Shown here piece after piece: positions 13,501 through 25,418 of a DNA stretch of 64,000 nt (positions are counted from its first letter, which is position 1; the number at the start of each line of letters is the position of its first letter). The stretch covers positions 186,001 through 250,000 of the forward strand of contig JAQISU010000249.1 of assembly GCA_029339505.1 (NCBI GenBank). Reading direction: 5' to 3'. The notes under the pieces are model-generated. The model ran no database searches. It saw only the letters and a program-made list of their open reading frames with translations, and was not told the origin of the DNA. A program made the translations under genes and the position numbers. The stretch comes from Unio delphinus (taxonomy: Eukaryota; Mollusca; Bivalvia; Unionida; Unionidae).

Positions 13501-16500
13501 CATAATTATTGATTAATTAATGTTACTAAGCTCCTCTTTCCCACATATATAAATTATGAATATACTCAATTAATGATATACCCAGTGTCAAAATTACTGA
13601 TATACCCAATTACTGATATACCCAATTGCTGAAATTTAACTTTAGATTAGCCTCTTGTTGATTATGTGTCCAAATTACTGATATACCCAATTACTGAAAT
13701 TTAACTTTAGATTAGCCTCCTGTTGATTATGTGTCCAAATTACTGATATACCCAATTGCTGAAATTTAACTTTAGATTAGCCTCCTGTTCATTATGTGTC
13801 CAAATTACTGATATACCCAATTATTGAAAACTTTTGTTAAGCCACATGTTGCCAATTTGTTAAAATTATGCAAATACTATTAGCCAATTACTGAAAATGT
13901 TAGTTAAACCTGATTTTGCATGTATGTTAAAATTATGGAAATACCCAATTACTGAAAACATTAATTAAACCTGAATGTGCCTAAATGTTAAAATTATTGA
14001 TATTCCCAATTACTGAAACTTTGTGTTAAGTCTGATGATGTAGGTATGTTAAAATTATTGATATTCCCAATTACTGAAACTTTGTGTTAAGCCTCATGAT
14101 GTATGTATGTTAAAATTATTGATATTCCCAATTACTGAAACTTTGTGTTAAGTCTCATGATGTTTGTATGTTAAAATTATGGATATTCCCAATTACTGAA
14201 ACTTTGTGTTAAGTCTCATGATGTTTGTATGTTAAAATTATGGATATTCCCAATTACTGAAACTTTGTGTTAAGTCTCATGATGTATGTATGTTAAAATT
14301 ATGGATATTCCCAATTACTGAAACTTTTTGTTAAGCCTCATGATGTATGTATGTTAAAATTATGGATATTCCCAATTACTGAAATAACGAACAGCATAGG
14401 CCTAGATATGTCACTGCACAATGTGCTTGGAGCTTGGGGGGTCAAAGATAGTTTTGAAACTATTTATAATGAGAGACCAATGTAATTTTCTTAACATTAA
14501 AACCAGTGATGAAAAACTAAACTAAATTTCACCTCGAAATCAATGTTAATTTGACTGTAAATTGCATTTGGTTGTTATTTTAAAACTGTTTAAAGTCAAT
14601 ACTATTACAAACATTTACTTTCTACCAGTATGCTCAATGCTAATACATAAACATTAATACTGCACTATATGCAAACTGCATCTCTTCTTGAAAAGTTTCT
14701 AAACAGGTTAAAGTTATGCAAGGCAATTAATTTAATAAGTTTGTGTTGAAAGGACGATGGTTGTAGCTAATTTGGTATCAGATTTACATTATTATCAAAC
14801 TGAACTGTTTTTCTTGGACTCTTACGACCACTAGCACCTTGATTTACTGAGCTTCTAGCACTAGAATAGGTGGAGCTGTAATCTGAATCATAAAACAAGT
14901 TAGCTTCTCCTTGGTTATATTTATTACTTTTGATGTTAATCAATTCTACAGAATACTGCTCCCTGCCAGAAGGGTAATGAGGGGTTACTTCCCCTATCTG
15001 CCCAAGTCTAGGAATATTTTTCTTCCCTGCCTGGGGTGAATTCAAGGAAGGCATTGCACCTGTTTGATATGTAAAAGATGGGCTATGTCTAGGTGAAATA
15101 GCTTGACTATGCAGTAGAGATTTTGCCAAACTAGGGGAATTATCTCCCCTGATTCTCTGACCATAATGTGGTGACAGTACTGGCAATAATCCAGGTGAAC
15201 CTCTGTTGCTAAGGTTATGAGAACTGTTAACAGGAGAACCAACCTTTGGGGATGGCTTAATTTCCTGCAGCTTTGTGGCTTTCTCTTTAGGACCTTCTAA
15301 AGTGGATATTAATTTTTTGTGAATAATGTCCAATTCATGCCGAAGTTTGTTACACTGTTCATCTAGTGGAACTGTCTTCTTTTTCTCATCAAAGTATCTT
15401 TTCTTCCACAGATCCCTTGCTGCAATGATAAGTATAAGAACAGAAATTATAGTCATAAGATATTGTTCAATTTCTCACAGGACTACAATAAAATCTTGCA
15501 TTGTAACAATATACTACTGACCTATGCATGTGAACATACATTCATCAATCACTTAGTACAGCAACTGGATGGATGAAGTTATTAGTTACATCTAGTACAA
15601 CTACAACTACCATAGAGCCTTGACTCTCTGACTTTACTGGTGGACAAAAAATGGTTTGGTTAACTGGGGATTTCAGATAATTGGAATATAATGCCACAGT
15701 GATCTACAAAAGTTTTGGGGAATAACTACAAATCTGAATAGAGATGAAGTGGAAGACTAGAATAATAAAATTCATACTGTAGTTGAAAAGAAAAAACCAG
15801 CAAGCAGTCTGCAAGTTCATCTACTAGGCAGTGTACAAGTACATTTATAACTACATAATGGACCTACTGATTGGAATTCAGTTGAACCTAATGACTGGAA
15901 TGCAGTTGAACATACTGAGTGGAATACAGTTGAACCTAATGGCTGGAATGCAGTTGAACCTACTGACTAGAATACAGTTGAACATAATGACTGGAATACA
16001 GTTAAACCTACTGACTGGAATACAATTAAATCTACTGACTGGAATACAGTTGAACCTAATGACTGAAATACAGATGAACCTATTGATTGGAATACAGTTG
16101 AACCTAATGACTGGAATACAGTTGAACCTAATGACTAGAATACAGTTGAACCTACTGACTGAAATACAGTTAAACCTAATGACTGAAATACAGTTAAACC
16201 TAATGATTGGAATACAGTTAAACCTAATGACTGGAATACAGGTAAACCTAATGACTGGAATACAGTTAAACCTACTATTGGAATACAGTTAAACCTAATG
16301 ACTGGAATACAGTTAAACCTAATGACTAGAATACAGTTGAACCTACTGACTGGAATACAGTTGAACCTAATGACTGGAATACAGTTTAACCTACTGACTG
16401 GAATACAGTTGAACCTACTGACTGGAATACAGTTGAACCTACTGACTGTAATACAGTTTAACCTACTGACTGGAATACAGTTGAACCTACTGACTGGAAT

Positions 16501-18769
16501 ACAGTTGAAACTATTGACTTGAGTACAACTGAACCTACTGATGACTGGAATACAGTTGAACCTACTGACAACTGGAATACAGATGAAACTACTGACTTGA
16601 GTACAGATGAACCTACTGATGACTGGAATACAGATGAACCTACTGACTGAAATACAGTTAAACCTAATGACTGAAATACAGTTAAACCTAATGATTGGAA
16701 TACAGTTAAACCTAATGACTGGAATACAGGTAAACCTAATGACTGGAATACAGTTAAACCTACTATTGGAATACAGTTAAACCTAATGACTGGAATACAG
16801 TTAAACCTAATGACTAGAATACAGTTGAACCTACTGACTGGAATACAGTTGAACCTAATGACTGGAATACAGTTTAACCTACTGACTGGAATACAGTTGA
16901 ACCTACTGACTGGAATACAGTTGAACCTACTGACTGTAATACAGTTTAACCTACTGACTGGAATACAGTTGAACCTACTGACTGGAATACAGTTGAAACT
17001 ATTGACTTGAGTACAACTGAACCTACTGACGACTGGAATACAGTTGAACCTACTGACAACTGGAATACAGATGAAACTACTGACTTGAGTACAGATCTAC
17101 TGACGACTGGAATACAGAGGAACCTACTGACTGAAATACAGTTAAACCTAATGACTGAAATACAGATGAACCTACTGATTGGAATACAGTTGAACCTAAT
17201 GACTGGAATACAGTTAAACCTACTGACTTGAATACAGTTGAACCTACTGACTGGAATACAGTTGAACCTAATGACTGGAATACAGTTGAACCTAATGACT
17301 GGAATACAGCTGAACCTAGTGACTGGAATACAGTTAAACCTAATGACTGGAATACAGTTAAACCTATTGATTGGAATACAGTTAAACCTAATAACTGGAA
17401 TACAGGTAAACCTAATGACTGGAATACAGTTAAACCTAATGACTGGAATACAGTTAAACCTAATGATTGGAATACAGTTAAACCTAACGACTGGAATACA
17501 GTTAAACCTAATGACTGGAATACAGTTAAACCTAATGATTGGAATACAGTTAAACCTAATAACTGGAATACAGGTAAACCTAATGACTGGAATACAGTTA
17601 TACCTAATGACTTGAATACAGTTAAACCTAATGACTGGAATACAGGTAAACCTAATGACTGGAATACAGTTATACCTAATGACTGAAATACAGTTAAACC
17701 TAATGACTGGAATACAGCTAAATCTAATGATTGGAATACAGTTAAACCCAATGACTGGAATACAGGTAAACCTAATGACTGGAACACAGTTATACCTAAT
17801 TACTAGAATACAGTTGAACCTAATGACTGGAAAACAGTTAAACCTAATGATTGGAATACAGTTAAACCTAATGACTGGAATATGGTTAAACCTAATGACT
17901 GGAATACAGTTAAACCTAATGATTGGAATACTGTGGAACTGACTAGTTTTACTATCAAAACATACTTTTGAATCTAGCTACTGTCTGTAGTAATCAATTG
18001 CCATTAGTGGTGAACCTACTGCTGTGTACATAGTGGAACCCACTATAGGGTATAGGTAGGATTGTTTTCCAAACAGTGCCTAATTGAAACTTCTGACCAA
18101 CAGACAACTACTGACTGTGATAGAGTTTTGTCACCTAATGAACAGTGTATAATCAGCTTGGCGTCCACTGATTGGCCATAAAACATGTCCACTGACTGGC
18201 CATAAAATGTTTCCACTGACTGGCTGTAAGATGTGTCCAGTGACTGGCAATAAAACATGTCAGAATCTGGCCATAAAACATGACCACTGACAGGCCATAA
18301 AACATATCCAATGACAAGCCATGAAGCATGTCCACTGACTGGCCATAAAACTCCCTTTTCTTCATAATGTTATTTTATTGGCAAGATCTTGAGTAATGTT
18401 TTCAAAATTTTAAGTAACTGTTGAAATTTTCAACCATTACTGCAATAGTTTAAAATTAAAGTACTTTCGAGGAATTAGCAGGTAGGTGCTGCCCAGGTGA
18501 TTAAACAGCATAAGGTCAAGATGTGATTGGCTGCTTGTATTGGAGAGGTCCTGGCTAATGCATCAGTGTATCCACTAGATTGAGAGTCAAAAATACCCTT
18601 TGTGTCAGAACTAGAGGTCAGATTGAGCATAAAAAACAAAAACCTGGTTTTTAATTTAAATATTTGTGGATTTCTGATGCACAATTGAGGATATAAGGAT
18701 TAACATTGTCTCACATTATACAATTACTATGTGGAGAAAGGACTGGACAAATGCATTGATGCCATGAAG

Positions 18770-18835
<66 letters not shown>

Positions 18836-18991
18836 GAAAAAAAATTCAAAAACTCTGGTCTTGTCACTATTTAGAAAATAATTACTAGACTCAAACTGGA
18901 GAACCATCACAAAACATACTTTTTTTACTACTATTATACCATACAGCATTATTTTTTAATTGTTGGTATGTAAATAAACAAAGCAAATACC

Positions 18992-19037
<46 letters not shown>

Positions 19038-20493
19038 AGCTAAAAAAAACTCTGATCTTGTCACCGTTTACAAAATAATTACTAGACCTAAACTGGAGAA
19101 CCATCAAAAAACCTATTTTTATAATACATGTACTACATATGCATTACATGTATACCATACCGCATTTTTTTAAAGTTGCTTGTACATAAATAAACAAAGC
19201 AAATACAAAAAGTGTCATACAAAAATTCAAATATACAAGCTGGCCATTCATAACACAAATGCAATATAGCATGATTAAAAACAATATAGCATACTCGTAT
19301 AACACAAACAATATATTAGACTGAACCTTTGCCAAGATCACTAATATTTAGGAACCATGATATAGAAACCAGCCAAAAGACAAAGTGTCTGAGGATATTT
19401 TCGCTTTGCATCAGAAAATCAAAAACCTACACTATGGGGGATACAGAAACACATAACAGAATTTACATTTTTCAGATGGCTGGGAGGGGGAGGGGCATTT
19501 TAAAGACCTATAGCTTAACATAGGAAAAGAATGCAGAAGTGCCCACAAATAAAACAGTATACAGTTCACCATTTGTACAAGGGAGTCAATAAAGCTGTTG
19601 TGGTTCAGTGGATTATATATCAATATGACTAAAATATGCAATGAGAAATTGCAATTAAAATTATTTTTATTTGTTTTTAAATTTTTCAAAAAACAAATAA
19701 AAAATGAAGTTTTTTCATATAGCAAATGCATACATATTTGTTGGAATTGCTCAACAGAAAAAAAATTATTTTCAAAACTGATGATAATAATTGCCTTTTT
19801 GAGAAAGTATACAATCATTAATTGCAAATGGAAACAATAACATTAAATAATGTTCACTGCCGAATGTTTTAATAATATGAAGCTTCATTGCATTGGAAAC
19901 AAAATGCTACTTTTAACATTCAGTTTAATTGAAATTCATTTTTTGTTTTTATGTTTGTGTTCTTGCTGATTTTGAAGAAGAACTGTGTATTCACTATTTT
20001 ATTATTCATATTCAGTCGACCTGTATACAGGCTGGTTAATATTAAGCCCAACTGTATACAGGCTGGTTAATATTCAGCCCACCTGTATACAGTCTGGTTA
20101 CTATTCAGTTCACCAGTATACAGTTTGCTTTATATTCAGTCTACCTGTATAAAGGCTGCTTAATATTCAGCCTACCAGTATACAAATTGGCTAATATTCA
20201 GTCCACCAGTATACAGTTTGGTTAATATTCAGTCCACCACTATACAAATTGGTTAATATTCAGCCCACCATCATACAGTCTGGTTAATATTCAGCCCAAC
20301 AGTAAACAAATTAGTTAATATTCAACCCACCAATATATAGTTTGATTAATATTCATCACACCAGTATAGTCTGGTTAATATTCAACCCACCAGTATAGAG
20401 TTTGGTTAATATTCAACCTACCAGTATACAGTTTGGTTAATATTCAACCCACCAGTATACAGGTTTGTTAATAATTTGGCCACAATCATTGTC

Positions 20494-20556
<63 letters not shown>

Positions 20557-20908
20557 AAAAACTGACAAGCAACAGTGCAAAACTAGTATCACTCTAGCCT
20601 GAGCGCTTTCGACTCTTAATAAGTCTTTATCAAAGGCAAATACAGAACATAGACAAGACAGACAAGAAAATACAAAAACTGTGTTTACAAAACTTTACAT
20701 GCCTGTTTCTACAGGAATTAAACTTTTAAATTTATTATGTTACAACTTGTTTCTTTCAACTTGTTGCGGATGCTGTAAAATGTCTGTATTGACTTAGAAA
20801 TCGATGAGCCAAAGCGACACATCTGTTTTTGTATGTAAATTTATGTACGCGCAAATTATATCCCGGATATTTTATATTAGTAGTTAGAGGCTATTAAGCA
20901 AATTTAGA

Positions 20909-20987
<79 letters not shown>

Positions 20988-23900
20988 AACACACAGAATT
21001 GTACCAAAGAAAAATATTGTTCATCACTTCCCAGACTTGTTAACATTTTCTACCTAATTTTAACAATATAATTCACACCTATGATCTTTTTAATTTGTCT
21101 TATATTTCCCTCATACTAAATTGCCACCTATTTGTGGATATACTGCATAACTTTCTTCATGTTATTTGCTTTTAGTATTACAGACTGAATGCCTGAAGAG
21201 ACTTCTCTTATTCTGTTTACTGTCTTTTTGTATCTGCAATTTTAATTGAATCCAAGACATATAATGTTGTCACAAACATATCAGTAAAACATACATCACT
21301 AAGTGTTAAATAGCAGTAGTTGTAATGATTGAAATATATGCACACATTGTGAAGCAACATTAAAAATAGCTGGTTAATTTTTTATATTAAAGTAATTAGA
21401 TTCAGTTAATCTGATACATGGATAGGTAAATTAATCATATTTACTGACACATATTCTAATTATTCCTACCTACTGAATCTTGACCTCCTACTGAAGTGGC
21501 CCTATTCAAATGATATTTTAAAATAGAAGAAACCTGTATACTACAAAGCACTACTAGGACATATCAATTATATATTTTTTTTCTTATCTATTTTATCTTT
21601 TACATAATATATCAATGGTAGAAAAATCATTGCCTGGTAGTACAGGACAACACATATTTAAAGTTGGGCAACAAAAAGACTCAAATGATGTCCTTGAGCA
21701 ATGACTGAAACAAGGTTTTTGACCCTGAGTACAATGTTCTCAGGTTCTTCTTACCCTACCACCAATAACCTTTCTTGTCCTAACGCCAATAACCTTTCTT
21801 GCCCTAACACCAATAACCTTTCTTGCCCTAACACCAATAACCTATCTTGCTCATAAACACCAATAACCTTTCTTGTCCTAACACCAATAACCTTTCTTGC
21901 CCTAACACCAATAACCTTTCTTGCCCTAACACCAATAATCTTTCTTGCCCTGAAACACCAACAACCTTTCTTGCCCTAACACCAATAAGTTTTCTTGCCC
22001 CTTAAACACCAATAACCTTTATTGTCCTAACACCAATAACCTTTCTTGCTCATAAACACCAGTAACCTTTCTTGCCCATAAACACCAATAACCTTTCTTG
22101 CCCATAAACACCAATAACCTTTCTTGCCCATAAACACCAATAACCTTTCTTGCCCATAAACACCAATAACCTTTCTTGCCCTAACACCAATAACCTTTCT
22201 TGCCCTAACACCAATAACCTATCTTGCTCATAAACACCAATAACCTTTCTTGTCCTAACACCAATAACCTTTCTTGCCCTAACACCAATAACCTTTCTTG
22301 CCCTAACACCAATAACCTTTCTTGCCCTAACACCAATAACCTATCTTGCTCATAAACACCAATAACCTTTCTTGTCCTAACACCAATAACCTTTCTTGCC
22401 CTAACACCAATAACCTTTCTTGCCCTAACACCAATAACCTATCATGCTCATAAACACAAATAACCTTTCTTGTCCTAACACCAATAACCTTTCTTGCCCT
22501 AACACCAATAACCTTTCTTGCCCTAACACCAATAACCTATATTGCTCATAAACACCAATAACCTTTCTTGCTCATAAACACCAATAACCTTTCTTGCTCA
22601 TAAACACCAAGAAACTTTTTTAGGTTAAGAACCCACACCACCCTTAAAGCAGGAGTAGACAAGAAAGAAAATGGCAGAACATGCTGAGTGTTAATCTGTC
22701 ATATTTTTGGTTCAGAAATCTGCTCAAGGGCAAGGACATTCCAAAAATAAAGTGGGCTCCATATTTGAAATGATGCATGGAATAAAAAACATATTTTGGC
22801 ACAAAGAGTGCTTACAAGCAATGTAATTGTTTAGTCTACAGTGGTCCTATTTTTTGCTGCACTTACCACAACACTTTATTACTCTGTTACAAGTTTTTTA
22901 TCATAAAAATGGTCCTCAGTTTTGGCCAATTTAAAAACCAATCCAACAATTATACTAAAGAAAGTATTCTATTTCTTTCTATTGATCTCCTAAAGCTTTC
23001 AAAAAAGTTACAAAGATTCTTTTCAATTATTACATACCATACTGAGAATACCCATGCATCAGTCATCAGACTTGACAGGTAAATTAAACCGCTTGATGTG
23101 ATGCCATGTACAGGTTCACACCAGCTGATAGGGGTTCAATAAATATCTGATTTATATTGATTATTGAATTGATACATGGAGAAGAACTTAAATCCATCCC
23201 TTTTAGTGGCAAAGAAAGAATTGATTTCATTACAGGTAGTCTGTTCCTTTTTTGCTGCCATGTTGTAGGTATAATAGTTAACTATATAAGTACCTAATTT
23301 ATTAGCAGTAATATCAGAATCAAATAACACAGATTTAGAGAAGATAAATTTTAGCCTTACCATTTTCTTATTCAACAATAGCACTCCTTTTTTTACCTAT
23401 CTCAAAACACTTTCTTTTGGGCAAGATATGTATCCAGTGTAAGTTTTAAAAAGTCAAAATTGATGCAGATTGTTTAATATTGTGTTAGGAGTTTCAAAGA
23501 AAAAAAATTCTTGAATTACTAATCCTACATCTTAGTTTGAAATGTTAACTATTTATAATGTAAACTGTTAATCCTGGCATCATTCACTGACACCAATGTC
23601 AGTCTTTTTACCTGTTATTGACATTCATTGCCACCCAAGTCAGTCTTTTTACCTGCTTTTGACATCATTCTGGTAAAACCTGCATTTTACATGGAAGCAA
23701 CAACACACAAATCGAAGCAATATTTTAACAAACTATATGACAACCACTAGCAACCATCAATCAATGCATAGCTGATTAACTAAATGACAACCACTAGCAA
23801 ACATCAATGAATGCATAGCTGACTAACTGTATGACAACCACTAGCAACCATCAATCAATGCATAGCTGATTAACTAAATGACAACCACTAGCAAACATCA

Positions 23901-25350
23901 ATGAATGCATAGCTGACTAACTGTATGACAACCACTAGCAACCATCAATCAATGCATAGCTGATTAACTAAATGACAACCACTAGCAAACATCAATGAAT
24001 GCATAGCTGACTAACTATATGACAACCGCTAGCAACCATCAATCAATGCATAGCTGATCAACTAAATGACAACCACTAGCAAACATCAATGAATGCATAG
24101 CTGACTAACTGTATGACAACCACTAGCAACCATCAATCAATGCATAGCTGATTAACTAAATGACAACCACTAGCAAACATCAATGAATGCATAGCTGACT
24201 AACTGTATGACAACCACTAGCAACCATCAATCAATGCATAGCTGATTAACTAAATGACAACCACTAGCAAACATCAATGAATGCATAGCTGACTAACTAT
24301 ATGACAACCGCTAGCAACCATCAATGAATGCATAGCTGACTAACTATATGACAACCGCTAGCAAACATCAATGAATGCATAGCTGACTAACTATATGACA
24401 ACCACTAGCAACCATCAATGAATGCATAGCTGACTAACTATATGACAACCGCTAGCAAACATCAATGAATGCATAGCTGACTAACTGTATGACAACCACT
24501 AGCAAACATCAATGAATGCATAGCTGACTAACTGTATGACAACCGCTAGCAAACATCAATGAATGCATAGCTGACTAACTGTTTGACAACCGCTAGCAAC
24601 CATCAATGAATGCATAGCTGACTAACTGTTTGACAACCGCTAGCAACCATCAATGAATGCATAGCTGACTAACTGTTTGACAACCGCTAGCAACCATCAA
24701 TGAATGCATAACTGACAAACTATATGACGACCACTAGCAACCATCAATGAATGCATAGCTGACTAACTATATGACAACCACTAGCAACCATCAGTGAATG
24801 CATAGCTGACTAACTATATGACAACCACTAGTAATCAGTGATGAATGCATAGCTCTAGCAAAACAAACATGTACTTATACATAATCACAATGAAATCAGA
24901 TCTAACTGCATTCAACACAAAACCTGATCTACCATCTCCCAATACATTGGTAAATATGGGTCTACACTGTCTTTTATCTTTTTACTCCCAACAAACTGCA
25001 TGTACCAGATCAGTCAGTGCATTATGTGATAACTGATATGGGTCTATGCAGTTTATTTGGATCTGACTTATACATGAGTATATATGGTATGCAGTTTATT
25101 TGGATCTGACTTACACATGAGTATATATGGTAGTGCCTAATCCCCACACTGGAAGCACATGAACACAGTATGTTCTTATCTGACTGATGTATAATGGAAA
25201 CAATTTAACTAAACATTTAAAACTGCTCCTTAAATAAACAAACTCATCTCATTTTATTAATGACAATGATTTATCACAATTTATAATGTGTCACTCAAAA
25301 AGAAATCTGATTTTCAACTGAACTGCCATGTACCATGCTCTGTGTGTGTT

Positions 25351-25418
<68 letters not shown>

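Larger units (their letters stand above)
15840..17940. repeat. 24-bp minisatellite, about 2.1 kb
   Basis: About 85 imperfect units contain GACTGGAATACAGTT followed by (A/G)AACCTA(A/C)T. Because 24 is a multiple of three, several frames on both strands stay open and encode 8-residue periods (TGIQLNL- on plus; a 236-codon VFQSLGL- frame on minus). Occasional 27-bp units (extra GAT or GAC) and variant blocks with ACTTGAGTACA occur in the middle. It lies in the 20 kb intron between exons G and H. I treat the frames as non-coding by-products. Confidence 0.95.

Noticed and set aside
15831..17942. Many long frames encoding TGIQLNL- or WNTVKPND- periods as possible repeat proteins
   Set aside because: They exist only because a 24-bp minisatellite keeps all frames in register. 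Frames on both strands are open, unit variants break them at random, and no start or splice context is seen.
23729..24850. Regularly spaced repeats as a CRISPR array
   Set aside because: Units are directly tandem with no unique spacers, and the genome is eukaryotic. The same holds for all other arrays here.
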